Below, in pieces: positions 1 through 12,360 of a stretch of DNA of 64,000 bases. The position numbers were made by a program, and so were the translations under genes. Each line of letters starts with the position of its first letter. The first letter of the stretch is position 1. The notes beneath the pieces are model-generated. The model made no database searches and was not told the DNA's origin. It saw only the letters and a list, made by a program, of their open reading frames with translations. The DNA is from Gigaspora rosea. Its lineage: Eukaryota; Glomeromycota; Glomeromycetes; Diversisporales; Gigasporaceae. The DNA is taken from positions 35,216-99,215 of the forward strand of contig QKWP01000270.1 of assembly GCA_003550325.1 (NCBI GenBank), written 5' to 3'.

Positions 1-164
1 ATTAATAGAAGATATTTTACTGATTTTAGTAATCGACCAGTTTATAAAAATAGGACGTAATTTGGTTATTTACTCATAATAAATTATTTTGATAATATAT
101 GATTTATACAAATATTTATTAATAATATGTTATATATTTATTAATTGAGATTTGCTATTTATCA

Positions 165-482
165 CCACCAGTGATCATCACCGGTGATCAATTTACCAAT
201 TAAAATTCAGGATCAGGTGTAACATGTAGATCAAATTTTGGTAACAAAAACAATTTTTTTTTTAAAAAATTGCTAAAATTGCTTCTAACCTAAAATTTTG
301 CCTATGAAACTACGTTTTTTTATACAAAAAAAAATTTCTTGCTAAATTTTACTATATACAAAGCCCTATCCTAATTTCTAACCTTCACCCTTACCCTAAT
401 ATTAAAGAGATTTAATTTTTATTTAATAGTTTTGTTTATTTTGTTTTATGCATTGTAGATCACCGGTAATGATCACCAGTGG
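165..482. repeat. Short inverted-repeat element (MITE-like)
   Basis: The ends are near-perfect inverted repeats of 25 bases: 165-189 begins CCACCAGTGATCATCACCGG and the reverse complement of 458-482 begins CCACTGGTGATCATTACCGG (22 of 25 match). The interior carries an ACCCTTACCCTAAT stretch that resembles the cores of the elements at 25487-25765 and 28778-29042. There is no coding capacity. No clean target duplication was recognised, so the superfamily is open. Confidence 0.7.
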
Positions 483-1301
483 AGAATCAAAGTATTTTTA
501 TTATTAATTATATATTAATCAATAAACTATCGGTCTAATTATATATTAAATCGTTTATTTGTAGGAATTACTACTAATATTTTTTGTACATAATTACCAG
601 ATTAAAATCTATACGAAGAAGGAATAAATTGTCCTAATATCCTCTGTATGGAAAGTATACAATCTTTTGTTTCTTCATAAAATTTTTCTCACCAAATTTC
701 TATATCACAATGTGTACCATTATTCAACTGTAATGATAAGAAAAATCGTTTTGAGGAATGTGGCATATACCATCAGACATAAGCTAGATGGTGCATTTCA
801 TTATTAAATTTATGTTAAAAAAAGTATTGTATTTGTTCAGGATATATATCTTGAGAATTGTCATGATAAGCACGGAACTTTTCTCTAATATATGATCGAC
901 TTCTATATCTAACGACATTTTTCGATCCATATATTTCTGCTCCTATTTTTAATCTTCCAAATTGTGTAATTATTCGATTAATTGATGGTGCTATCATATC
1001 ATTTGGATCGAAATTATATAGTGTAGAATAATATTTTCCTAAAATTCGATAAATATTATCAGGAAGATTTATATTCTTGTTTCTTGGTCTAAGCATTTCT
1101 CCAGGATATCTTTCTGTTCCCATAATATCACTACCAATAGTTATTTTATCATCACCAAAATTTGCATAGAGATTACTATCGATTTTTATCATTATTGGAT
1201 AGTAATCAATTTAAATCCCCCTGATGAGGACTATCGATTAAGATAGTAATCGGTAATAATCAGTAATAATCAATAGATATCAGATTAAAAATCACTAATA
1301 A

Positions 1302-2720
1302 CAATACTATTATACTGTATACTTATTTTTAAATATTTTACAGATTTTCACATGTTTTCGCATATTTTCACAAGATTTTGCAATTTAATAAAAAATTTTA
1401 TATTTATTTATTTATTATTATTATTATACATTTTATTATATATTATTATATATTTTCTATGAAAAAATGAAAAAAATAACAAACAAAAAAATAAAAACAA
1501 AAAAAAACTAAACTCAAAATAAATAATGAAAAAATAAAAAGATAAAAATAGTAATATTTTGAACTCTTTCGCATTTCGTCGCATAATACTAGCTATATAT
1601 ACTTATTTTTCTCACCCTGCAGTTAGCTATTATTTCTTTTCTTCTTTGTTTTAACTATAATATTCACTTATATTTGCTAATATTCGCTTATATTCGCTAC
1701 TTCCTAAAATAAAAAAGTAGCAAAAAAAAACCAAAAAAAACAAAATTGAAAAAATAGTAATATTTTAAACTACTTTCATACTTCGTCACATAATACTAGC
1801 TCTATACACTTATTTTTCTTACCTTGTAGTTAGCTATTATTTCTCTTCTTCTTTGTTTAACTATCATATTCACTTATATTCGCTCATATTCAAAACTTCC
1901 TAAAAAGTGCTGTAAAAAAAAAACCAAACAAAAAACAAACCTGAAAAAATAACAAAAAAAACAAAAACAAAAAAAAATAAACTATTATATTTGCTTATAT
2001 TCGCTCATATTTGCTTATATTCAATTATATTTGCTCATATTCGCGAAAAGTGCCAGAATTCTTGTAAAGTGTCAGAAAAGTCAAGTTGTTTTCTTGCAAA
2101 GTTCTGAAAAAAGTAAGGAATAAACAAAATAAAATAAAATTAAAAATAAGTAAAAAAAAAGAAAACAAACAAAAACCAAAAATATAAGCAAACTAAATAA
2201 AAAAATAAATGAAGCCCCAAGTCTCCATTTCCCTAAAGTAAGAGTTTATGATCTTGCAATTCAGAAATCATTGAAGGTTTTCACAAAGTGCTGGAATAAA
2301 ATAAATTAATAAAAATAAACAAAAAAACAAAAACATGAAACAAAAAAATAGATAAAATGAAACCTTGCAAAGACTTGCAAAAACTTGCAAAAACTTACAT
2401 TCTTGAAATTTAGCAATTGCTAGAGAAATTAGTTGTGTGTTCTTGCAAAGTATCAAAAGGCTGAGTTGGTTTGCGCAAAGTGGCGAAAGTTGTTGAATTT
2501 CTTGCAAAGTACTAGTGGTAAAGTGTAGAAATAAAATAAAAAAAATTAAAAAATAAAAAAATATAAATAAAAAAAACAAAACTAAACTAAACAAAACAAA
2601 CCGAAACTAAACGAAACTAAAGGAAACCAAAAAAACAAAAGGAAAACGAAAAAAACAATGTAAAATTAATAGAAGATCTAAATTATAAACAAAAAAAAAC
2701 AGAAATCTAATCTGATCTTG
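1302..2720 (-). repeat. Low-complexity dispersed repeat, copy 1, inserted in the transposase relic
   Basis: A-rich on this strand with recurring TTGCAAAGT, AACAAAAAC and TATTCGCTTATATTCGC motifs. Its reverse complement matches 47205-48500 in order: ACAAGATCAGATTAGAT at one end, an AATAATAGCTAACTG block with GAAAATAAGT nearby in the middle, and a GCGAAAG/GTGAAAG region. Open frames inside are only homopolymer shadows. The repeat separates two coding parts of the Tnp2 relic, so it entered after that element. Exact borders and target duplication are not visible. Confidence 0.7.
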
Positions 2721-3287
2721 TGGTACAATTATTGAAAATCATCGAAACATTTCAAAAATCTTAGTCAAACACATCCTTGATATGATCCAGGTTACAGATC
2801 GTCCTAAAATATTTCGAATGTATTCGAAATATTAAAAAGAAAAAAGAAAGAGAAAAAAAAGAGAAAGAAAAAAAAAGGAAGAGAGGAGTAAAAGGAAAAG
2901 AGGATAAAAGGGTAAGAGAAGTAAAAATTGCTCAAAATGGCATTTTTTTTTAAGTTTTTTTCACACAATTTGTAGTATATATATTTATGATCCTTAGTAG
3001 CTTATGGATTAAACAGGCTTAAGTGTTTTTGAACTTTTCAAAATTTTTTTTTTTTATTTGGTGATTTGGGGTGAAATTTTCATGATGGGTATATAATCAT
3101 TAAAGATCTGTTAATTGTTACATATCGTTTCAAATAATTACGATTATAATCGATTTATAGATATATAACGATTATAATATAGAAAATAATATATATCAAT
3201 TATAGATATATATCGATTTTTAACTAGTTAATCGATATATATCGTTATTTTTTAATCGATATAAAATGATTAACTGTTATATATTGA
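2721..3287. other. AT-rich spacer with ATCGATATAT palindromes
   Basis: No gene seen. Purine-rich GAAAAAAGAGAAAG runs (2830-2930) are followed by overlapping palindromic blocks of ATCGATATATCG/CGATTATAATCG type (3120-3290). It belongs to the insertion that interrupts the transposase. Confidence 0.5.
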
Positions 3288-5599
3288 TTAATATCTATAT
3301 ATAAAATTTCGTGATGTATCTGCCATATCCAGATATGCTATTAAATCCTCACTTTCAAAATTTTCTGTCATCTTCAAACTTCCATGCACTTTTTTATCTA
3401 AAAGTGGAAGAATTTTGTCAAATAGTAATTCAGTTTCATCATTATTGACCGAATTTATTCTATATTCTACTTGCGCATTTTTCATTAAAATGTGCATAAG
3501 TTTAGGTTCAATGGATCGATTACTAGTCGGATAAGATACTAACAAACCATTCATCCTTTTGAAAGAATAGCACCAATATGCATATAGTGACCATAATCTA
3601 GGCAACATTGTTTAATGTGAAGCAACAAGTGAATATTGGATGTTATCAGATGTGGGCCATAATTTTGTTGAATTAACTTTGCCATGTTTATTAGCCGATT
3701 ATGTGCTTTGTTTATGTTACTTTGCCTGACTATTCGGCTTACTAATGAATTGCATGCACAGACAAAATTAAAAATAATTTCTTTATCTCCATGTGATAGC
3801 AAATCCCACATGCACGGTATAGCATACACTTGATAAAATATTCTCCACTGATCTGCAGTAAATCGACTAAATCCTTCTGCTCCACGTGCGACTTTTGATG
3901 GAATACGACCTATATCTGATGGAATTTTAACGTTCGACATACGTTGTTCAATTATTGAAAGTTGTTTATTATTAAGTTTATTATGATCTAATAAGCACTG
4001 CTTCATTATCCACTTGCCGATACCTAAAAATAGGCAATGCATTGGATCAACTACCATAAATTTAACTGGATCAAAATAATTTAGCCGATATAGTTCTGAC
4101 CATCTTACTCCCATTTCTGAAACATGCTCATCACGTTCTTGTTTATTTGTACAAAGTAACCATTGATTTGCTGCACTAAAATATTGTGAAATATCTACTG
4201 GTTTGAACCATTCATCCATACTTTCAAAACCACCTTAGTGATTTCTTTTGGTTTCACGATTATATGTTGCACGTTTTGGACAATGATAGCATTTTACTAA
4301 ATAACTTGCATGACCGCATATTTTTCTTGCAGCAGGAACATCATTAGCCGATAAAATAAGTGCAGCGTATATCTTGCGTCCTTCTTTATATTCAAATATT
4401 GATGGTAATTCTATACTGGAAGAAAATTCAATTAACTCGTCAACAATTGGAGCAAGATAATGATTTATTTGATGCTTACTAGGCTCATTTAGACCAGAGA
4501 TAATAGCTAATGTTAAAATATTGTTTGTTTTGAATTGTACTTCATGTGGTAAATTACTTAAAACTCCATAAATTACCCCAGTGCTATGAATTGTATAACC
4601 AAATAGTTGAAACCAGTTGATATTCATAGCTAAGCCGATATGGCTATCAAATGTATCATTTGTAAAAAATGGTATAGGATTATCAGGATTTATAGCGAAA
4701 TTTTTCCTGATATTACCCTTGTATATGTCTAAGAAAATTCCATTTGGAATATTTCTATTTCTAGAATGCTATAACATCTTTTCAAATCCTGGCCGCTGAT
4801 ACATAATATAAAGTTGCTGCTTTATACTTCCAACTGGGTAAAGCTTTAATGCTCGTAATAAAGTTCCTTCATTTGTTTTTATTATCTCTGCTAATGGTTC
4901 ATTACATGCCGATCATTGTGATTCTGATCTATAATTAGGATATTCAACATATGTACACATTTTGCATGCTGGTTGATTTTCCTCTGAATAATTTTTGACT
5001 TCTAATAGATCATAAAGTTTATGACACTTCAGGCATGCAACATATTTTTTATATTTAGTTAAGATACCTAAAGACAATTTTGTTGTGGTCAGAGAAGTAG
5101 GAAACTTATTGGCTTCATTTATTTGAAATGTACAAGTATAATTCGAAGAAATTTAATTGTTTCTGTACCTACATAGAAACGTTGCTAATATTTCATTATT
5201 CATAAGATGATCCAATTATGCAAATTATCATTGAAAGTAAACGGTAGATCAAAAACTTCAAGATTGATTTCTGCTAGAATAAAATTAACAGGTTCACGGC
5301 TTGCTTGCGAAGATTCACTTGCAGAATCACTTGAAGAAAAATTACTTGAGAAAGAAGCATCATCAGGCTCTTCTTTCTGAATTATCATAATTTCATCATC
5401 ATCTGATGGTTGATATATATCAAATAGCGATGATTCTTCTAAAGCTTCATCAAGTTCATCTCTTCATCATTGATTGATGAAGGCATCTAAAATTTTGCTT
5501 TATCTGATTTTCTGGAAATTGGTGACTGTTCAATAAAATCATCTTTTAGAAATAAACTTATAGATTCAGTACTCAAGTTTGTATTATCATCTTCATCAC

Positions 5600-5790
5600 T
5601 GGCTGTACTGAACTATTGTTATCTGATGCATTGTTATCTGAACCACTATCATCAGAATCACTGTTATCTGAACCACTATCGTCAAAATTATTATTATCCG
5701 AACCATTATCATCAGAATTATTGTTATCTGAACTATTATCATTAGAATTATTGTTATCTGAACCATTATCATCAGAATCATTGTTATCTG
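5600..5790 (-). repeat. Tandem coding repeat (Asp/Asn/Ser-rich linker)
   Basis: About six 30-base units, TTATCTGAACCATTATCATC-like on the plus strand, encode SDNNNSDDNG-type decapeptides on the minus strand inside the transposase relic. All three frames stay open over the repeat, which produces spurious Leu/Ser open frames on the plus strand. Confidence 0.75.
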
Positions 5791-6027
5791 AATCTTCACT
5801 TCCTGAACTAGCACATTTTGAAAATTCTGGCAGTGGTTCTTCTCTATGTTTATACTTTGCCATGGACGATTGCTTGGCGATCCTACTAGATTGACCAATT
5901 TCAGGTAAGACCATATGGATTGCTGTGTTCATGGATTGACATATTTCCCTTGACATTTTGGGCACTTACATACTACTTTTTTTGCTTTGCATATATATTT
6001 TCCTGAACTCTCTTCGGCTGATGACAT

Positions 6028-6889
6028 TATTATTTTACTATTATGGTTTTTATATTGGGTAAAATGCGTATTAATTTTTTTGCAAAATTTTTGCAAGAAA
6101 ATTTATGCTGCAATCGACGTATTAAATACTTTTAAGAAATAAATAAGCCCTATATATATAAACAATTCAAGAATTTATGCATATCATAGATTTAAATTAC
6201 CAATCACTAATTAAATTATCAGAATTAAATTTCCTTGTAATATATAATGCAGTATAAATAAAACATAGAAACGATTCATTCAGAACGTGTTTATTTTTTT
6301 CTTCCTGGAACACGTCAATTTCTTTTTTTTTAAAAAAAAACAATAAAACACAAAGATCTTTGTACAACATTATAAAAAGCATTATACAAATATTCTGAGT
6401 ACAGAAAGACTATCAATAATATGCATAGAATTCTTCGAATATTAACTGTTCACTAAATATCTTCTCAAGAGAAAAACAGTTGAAAAACTTAAAGGTTGCA
6501 TCAAAATAAACATGAAACATTTAACAAAGTAAACTTTTATATACGAACAGTAGAAGATATAAGTAGAATTCTTAGAATACTTACGACTTAAACCGCATAA
6601 ACATTTTAAATGAAACAAAACTCTTCGGAAAGTTAAAGATAAACGTGTTATAACCAAAACAAGGAAAAATAATCTTAATCACAAGAGCCAATATTCTACA
6701 AAATGTATATACCAAGTTTTTCACTCATATTATTGCTATAATAAACATATCTTCTCAAATAAAATTTTTTTTTGAAAAAATAATACCAATTTTTGATTAT
6801 TTTGTCTAACTAAAACTATTCGCATATCTTCCTAGAAAAAGGTAAAATTATTTTTCTTTGCATATCTTCCTAGTCAAAAATTAATGCGT
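6028..6889. other. AT-rich intergenic region
   Basis: No gene supported. Short open frames on the minus strand (6197-6382, 6442-6657) have hydrophobic, low-complexity products and no family resemblance. The first copies of the recurring GCATATCTTCCTA motif appear at about 6823-6875, leading into the duplicated block that follows. Confidence 0.5.
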
Positions 6890-7990
6890 TTGTCTTTTAC
6901 CTAAATATATTATAAAATTATATTACATATGTATATAATGCATGCAATATTAAAATTTTATCCGAATATGGAAAACAATGTCAAACATTTATAATCATGT
7001 ATTAGAATGCATATAATGCTCGAGTAATCAAGAACAATACCAAACTCTGATAATCATGTGACAATCAGATTGGTGCAATTCCAAGTGAAAGGTATATTAT
7101 TTTAATGTAATCGTAATTTATTTAATAATATTTAAGTAATATTAATTTAATATATATATAAAGTTCAATTTTCTATTCAAGTGCAGAAGAATTCCAAGGA
7201 TTAATGCAGAATATGTGATAATTTGGTTATTGATAATTTCTTTCGCATATCTTCCTATTATAACGATATTAATATAATGGTTTAATTTATTTTTATTCGA
7301 GTACAAAAAAACTTCAGATCGAGTGTTTATTAAGTTTGTTCGTATATCTTCCTAATGAAGTAATTTTTAAATGATATTATAGCAATATTAATATATTATT
7401 TTAATTTATTTTTATTCAAGTTCAGAAGAACTTCGGATCAAGTAATTATTAAGTTTGTTCATATATCTTCCTAATTATCTTTTATCTAAATATATTATAG
7501 TATTATACTACGTATATAATGCATACAACATTAAAATTTTAACCAAATATAGAAAAAAGATCAAAGGAACATGCATTAGAATGCATATTATGCTCGAGTA
7601 CAAAAGAAAATCAAAGAACAATACCAAACACTGATAATCATGTGACAATCAGATTGGTGCATTGTCCAAGCGAAAGGTACATTATTTTAATGTAATTTTT
7701 ATTTATTTAATGATATTTAAGTGATATTAATTTAATATATATATAATGTTCAATTTTCTATTCGAGTATAGAAGAATTCCAAGGAATAATGCAGAATATG
7801 TGATAATTTGGTTATTGATAATTTCTTTCGCATATCTTCCTAATGAAGTAATTTTTTAAATGATATTATAACGATATTAATATTATATTATAATTTATTT
7901 TTATTCAAGTACATAAGAACTTCAGATCGAGTAATTATTAAGTTCGTTCGTATATCTTCTTATTGAAGTAATTTATTTATGATATTATAA
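6890..7990 (+). repeat. Tandem duplication, unit about 590 bases
   Basis: 6890-7479 and 7480-7990 are diverged direct copies. Matching anchors include CTGATAATCATGTGACAATC (about 7047 and 7637), AATGCAGAATATGTGATAAT (about 7204 and 7788) and TTTCTTTCGCATATCTTCCT (about 7238 and 7822). The short motif TTCG(C/T)ATATCTTCCTA recurs at least seven times across 6823-7955. No coding potential. The block ends just upstream of the gene relic starting at 8326. Confidence 0.75.
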
Positions 7991-8325
7991 CGATATTAAT
8001 ATAATTTATTTTCAGCAAAAGGTAAATTAATATTATATGCAGCTTTATTAATAAATTTTAATTATCAGGAGACATAAGACAGATAATACAGATAATAGAA
8101 GATAATTACTATATAGCTATCGAACTTATAAAAAGGATGGTATCTTTTCTAGAAAATTTTGTTGTCGATTTCAATTCAATATCTTATCCTAAAATTACTT
8201 TTCACAACTAAATTAATCCTCTTTCACCTTTTTTTACCTTAAAATTTTTTTTCTCATTAATTTTTTCGATTTCAATGTACAATGTGAAAAAAAGAAAAGC
8301 AACTTCCCAAGGCTGAAAGCATCAA

Positions 8326-10512
8326 GATGCCAAAGAAAAGAGTATGCAAACATAAGAAGCAAAAATGTAAAATTTCGATAAGCTGATATATTAATTTATT
8401 AATAATCAATTAATTATTAAATTTATATTTTTAGTAGACGCAAAAGTGATCGCTATAGCGATTGCAGGAGCAATCGCCACTGTTCAAAGCAAGAGGGAAG
8501 AGGAAGCAAATAGAACCTGAACCACCAGAAAGCTCTAGCTCTAGTAGTGCAGGAACTACAAGTAGTGATGATGAGAGAGGAAGTTCAAGGAGAGGAGGTA
8601 TCAGTAGCAGAAGCAGTAGTCGTTCTAGTAGCAGCAGTAGCAGTAGCAGTAGCAGCAGCTCCAGCAGTAGCAGTAGTAGCAGTTCTGAGAGTAATCATCC
8701 TCCAAGACCACTAACAAGAGAGCAATCGTCCTATCTTTGGGTAAATATATTATTGCCTTCTCATGTCTTTTATGATGTATTTATTTTGTATTTTTAATTT
8801 TTATTTTATATTATTTTTTTTGTAGGCTGAAATTAAAATCTTAATAGAAGGCAGAAAGTTATCATCTCAAAAACCTGATCCGAACAAAAATTGGTCTTCT
8901 CAAACAAAAAATATCCAGAAAAATTTAATCCCATCAATAATAAAAAATTTGCCCAGATACAAACAACATTCGGGTGCTATTGAAACTATATTGATATCAT
9001 ATCACAAGATGCAAAGGCATACTTCAGCAATGAACTCAGATCTAGCTCTAAAAGCATATAATCGTGCATGCATTGGAAAAAACAGTAAGATGAACGAGGT
9101 AATAACAATTTTTTTTCTTTGTTTCTTATAAATTTTTTAATTTATCATTTTTATTCATTTTATAAAATAATTTAGAAAAGAAGAAGGAGGCGTAAAGCAT
9201 TATCATTCTTGATGAGTGCTGGAAATAAGGGTATTGTTCTGTACCCACAGGAAGAATTGGAGCGTTTACAACAAATCAAAGCGGAAATGCTTATTATTCT
9301 GTGGAAGAATGGGTACAAGTAAGGAAGTAATAAAAGGGACGGGAGGGATGGGCAAAAAATAAAAAAATTAATATGCATAGAAAAATGGTGGCGTGGACCT
9401 CATGTAAGTCAAATATATTATAGTAATGCTAAGTTACAATTAAATTAATAATGTATCGTCCTAATATACCTAATACGTATTATTTAGTTGAAACAGCTAT
9501 TTCATAAAAGGATCGATCCAGTTGTGAAACAGCTGCAGCCTAAGAATAATAGAATGATTCCACGCTATTATAGTGAGAAGATTGATAGGGAAGATGTACC
9601 ACTACCGGATTGCCAAGTTGGGCATTATCCGCCAAAGCCTGAGAACTATATAATATCCCGTATCCTGACTTTGATCCCAAACTATTAAGTGGGCAAGAAG
9701 ATTCACGAAAAAAAAGAAAAAGAAAAGTGGGGATAGACACAAAAAATGAAAGAGAAGTCATACGGCTGAGACAGAAACTGAAGAACGAGCAAGTGAAACA
9801 GGTGTAAAAAGGAAAAGAGTGGATGATAATGATAAAGTTGTATTATATAAAAGAAGAAAACCTAGAAGATCAGCAGCATTCTCAAAAGCACCAACACCAA
9901 AATCAGCAATATCCAGATCAGTAATACACTCAAAAGCACCAACACCCACATCATCAAAACTGACAACACCTACATCATCAAAACCGCCAACACCCGCATT
10001 ATCAAAACTGGAAACACCTACATCATCAAAACCGAAAACACCCACATCATCTATAACATCAGAAAAAACATCTAAAACATCAGAAACAACAACAGCTACA
10101 AATGAACCATCATAATCAATGAAAGCAATAACAGCAGCAGAAGCCTTAATATCAAAAATACCACCAAGATTATCAACATCAGCAGCCTTCTCAACATCAA
10201 CACCGGTACCATTAGCAAAAATAACATTACAATTCACCCGAGACTCTGCAAAAAAACCAAGTAAACTGCCATCAGAAGATGATGCGTTAGTATTTAGAGA
10301 TGAAGGAGTTGAAGCTGAAAATGGAGGTGATGATAGAGGTGAGAATAGAGGTGGCAGAAGCTAGTGAAAAAGTAGAAAAAGGAAAACGAAAACTGGAAGA
10401 TTATGAGGACAATGAAGGTAAAGGTTGGGTTGAAAGTAAAAAAAGTAAAAAAGAGATGCAAAAAAAGAAAGATAATAAAAAGAAAGCAAAAAGATCGAAA
10501 AGAAGGCGATAA
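8326..10512 (+). pseudogene. Decayed multi-exon gene, Ser-rich then Lys/Thr/Pro-rich protein of unknown family
   Basis: The start encodes MPKKRVCKHKKQKCKIS, a Cys/His-rich N-terminus seen in repetitive Glomeromycotina proteins, followed by a stop. A poly-serine frame (8459-8740, AGC/AGT repeats) joins, through GT-AG introns 8741-8825 and 9099-9175, a conserved-looking core (PRYKQHSGAIETILISYHKM, then KRRRRKALSFLMSAGNKG). A third intron is likely before 9488, where LKQLFHKRIDPVVKQLQPK follows. The C-terminal part has tandem TPTSSKP-type repeats (9880-10060) and a very basic tail KKAKRSKRRR ending at 10512. The frame is lost near 8390-8460, about 9330, about 9650 (one extra base in TATATAATA), about 9790 and 10115, so this looks like a pseudogene, unless it is a real gene with assembly errors. 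The NLS-like basic tail hints at nuclear location; function unknown. Confidence 0.55.
8600..8685 (+). repeat. AGC/AGT trinucleotide microsatellite (poly-Ser)
   Basis: A run of serine codons of AGC, AGT and TCC type inside the relic at 8326-10512. Mixed synonymous codons suggest the run is old or selected as protein rather than a fresh slippage product. Confidence 0.8.
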
Positions 10513-10889
10513 ATAGATTTTTGTTAGATTTATCTGTTATTGTGTTTTTTAATTTTAAAATAGTGTTTTTATCGGAATATAATAAAATTTAATATATAAT
10601 CAGTAAAATAATATAATATCAGCCAATCGGCCAATGTGTATATAAATATAATTAGTAAACAGCTAAATAGCAAAATTATTGTACAAATATCATCAACTAT
10701 TACCTTCGGTAATAGCAAACCGATAGATTATAGACTCTAAAATCAGTTTAAACCTAAAACCTATCGGTCTGCTATCACCAAAGATAATAAAAAGATAATA
10801 TATAATATTAGTAAAATATACTTTAAATTCTAGGAACTGATTACTATGAATTTTATAAATATATAACTAATCATATTCAAAATCACTAA
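10513..10889. other. AT-rich intergenic region
   Basis: No gene seen. It contains scattered TATCGGT and GGTCTGCTATCACC-like short motifs that recur further right at 11205 and 11500. Confidence 0.45.
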
Positions 10890-11036
10890 TTAACGGCCAA
10901 ATATTATTCAATATCAGCCAAATATTATTCAATATTGGCCAAATATTATTCAATATAGGCAAATATTATTCAATATCGGCCAAATATTATTCAAATATTA
11001 GCCAAATATTATTCAAATATCAGCCAAATATTATTC
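10890..11036 (+). repeat. Short tandem array, about 21-base unit
   Basis: Seven imperfect units of GGCCAAATATTATTCAATAT. The variable base in GGCC/AGCC/GGCA distinguishes units, and the last ones have an extra A (TTCAAATAT). Confidence 0.85.
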
Positions 11037-11403
11037 TAAAGAATAAAGAAGATATGTTAAAGACTAATTAATCATTAAAAATATAACCAATATATCAGTA
11101 CAATATTGTATAAATTATGAAAAAAAAATTTGTAAAATAGTCAATACAATATCTTCTTATGATTTATCTAATCGTGAATTTATCACCAAAATATCAATCT
11201 AAATATCTGCCTATCGGTCAAATATTATTCTAAAGAATAAAGAAGATATGTTAAAGACTAAATAATCATTAAAAAATATAACCAATACAGTACAATATTG
11301 TATAAATTATGAAAAAAAAATTTGTAAAATAGTCAATACAATATCTTCTTATGATTTATCTAATCGTGAATTTATCACCAAAATATCAATCTAAATATCT
11401 GCC
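11037..11403 (+). repeat. Nearly identical direct duplication, 194-base period
   Basis: 11037-11209 (TAAAGAATAAAGAAGATATG to AATATCTGCC) is repeated at 11231-11403 with only a handful of changes. The link between copies is the same CAAATATTATTC unit that forms the neighbouring short array, which suggests unequal exchange between array units. Confidence 0.9.
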
Positions 11404-12360
11404 TTGTATCTTCTTTATAATTTCACTAATCTTCATACTGATATATGAGTATTTTTTACCGACTTATAACCGATATGCAACAAATTTTCTTAAATTAGCA
11501 GCCTATCGGCCTATTTTGATCCCCTATCAATCTGCATCGTATTGGACTACAATTTTTATAGCCGATTTTTTGATGATATTAGAGTAATATTTTTGATTTC
11601 AACCAGTGCTATTGAACTGAACTGAACTTTGGAACCCTAAAAGAGGGCATTCGTCACAGGGATGTAAAGTTTATTTCTATACCAGCACTGGGCAGTAGGG
11701 CCTTTTCAATCTCTAGTAAGGCTTTTTCCACTATATTTGGTACAAAATCGCTCACTAATATGTTCAATATAATACCAGACACAGAACTGGTTATTATATT
11801 GTATTCTTTTGGAGGAGAAAGTCATTTGTTCATATGGTCAAATGCTTTCAAGAAGGGTAGGGAACAGTTTATCATGTAAGGTCTACTTGACAATTGTTAG
11901 ATTCTGTTCTGTTAGAGTCTCAGATACTTTTCCTCATATTGCAATTTATGCTGCTCTTCTTCTTGATCATGTTTTCGTCTTCATTTTCGAGCTTCTTCAT
12001 ATTTTTCAAATTCACTTGTATAATCTATCTTAAGAGTATTCATCATATCATTGAACTCTATATGACTTTGCTGATTAAAGAAGGTAACAGTATCTGCTTT
12101 ATATACTTTATATTGACAAAGCAGTTCTATTTCCTTTATTGGCAGGGTATAGGTTATTGGGTAGGCTTTTTCACCTGGAAGAGACTCAACATTACTCCAA
12201 GTATTTTTTGAATAGGAGTCTCAGTGGTAGAATAGGTTTCATCATTATTAGGTTCTTCTATTAAGACACTAAATAATTCTATAGGTTCAGTTTCTTCTTG
12301 TATAGAGATTTCTTCGTAGCAAATAGCTAGTTTTCAAATAGGTATTTGCTTTAGAGCATT
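11404..12360 (-). other. Degraded coding remnants next to the retroelement
   Basis: The minus strand keeps the frame of 12361-12675 open except for stops: after the CYTDCRI end comes TGA, then NALKQIPI, another TGA, then KLAICYEEISIQ. Both stops are explained by TGG to TGA changes. Further left, 11600-11760 reads VSDFVPNIVEKALLEIEKAL on the minus strand. These are probably pieces of an unrecognised transposon ORF; the plus-strand open frames here are shadows. Confidence 0.4.

Larger units (their letters stand above)
600..6027 (-). pseudogene. Tnp2/DUF4218-like transposase relic (CACTA/EnSpm-type), split by an insertion
   Basis: Remains of a cut-and-paste DNA transposase read from right to left. 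The N-terminus at about 6027 encodes MSSAEESSGK followed by a Cys pair motif CKCPKC, then an in-frame TGA near 5930 and a frame change into an Asn/Ser/Asp-rich linker (5600-5790). The segment at 4235-4627 has the Tnp2-type stretch ending PAARKICGHASYLVKCYHCP. The segment at 3551-4219 has VDPMHCLFLGIGKW, typical of the Tnp2/DUF4218-like proteins common in Glomeromycotina. The C-terminal part lies at 600-1192 (TQFGRLKIGAEIYGS), beyond about 2 kb of AT-rich repeat. Stops and frameshifts occur near 5930, 5465, 4765, 4228 and 3545 and after 815, so it cannot make a protein. Family assignment rests on recognised motifs; terminal repeats of the element were not found. Confidence 0.85.

Noticed and set aside
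2268..2594. Phe/Leu-rich minus-strand frame
   Set aside because: Made of T-runs in a low-complexity repeat; product composition is not protein-like.
5616..5894. Leu/Ser-rich open frame on the plus strand
   Set aside because: Antisense shadow of the Asp/Asn/Ser tandem repeat in the transposase relic.
9758..10237. Val/Asp/Gly-rich minus-strand frame of 159 codons
   Set aside because: Antisense of the TPTSSK tandem repeat region; periodic composition mirrors the plus-strand repeat.
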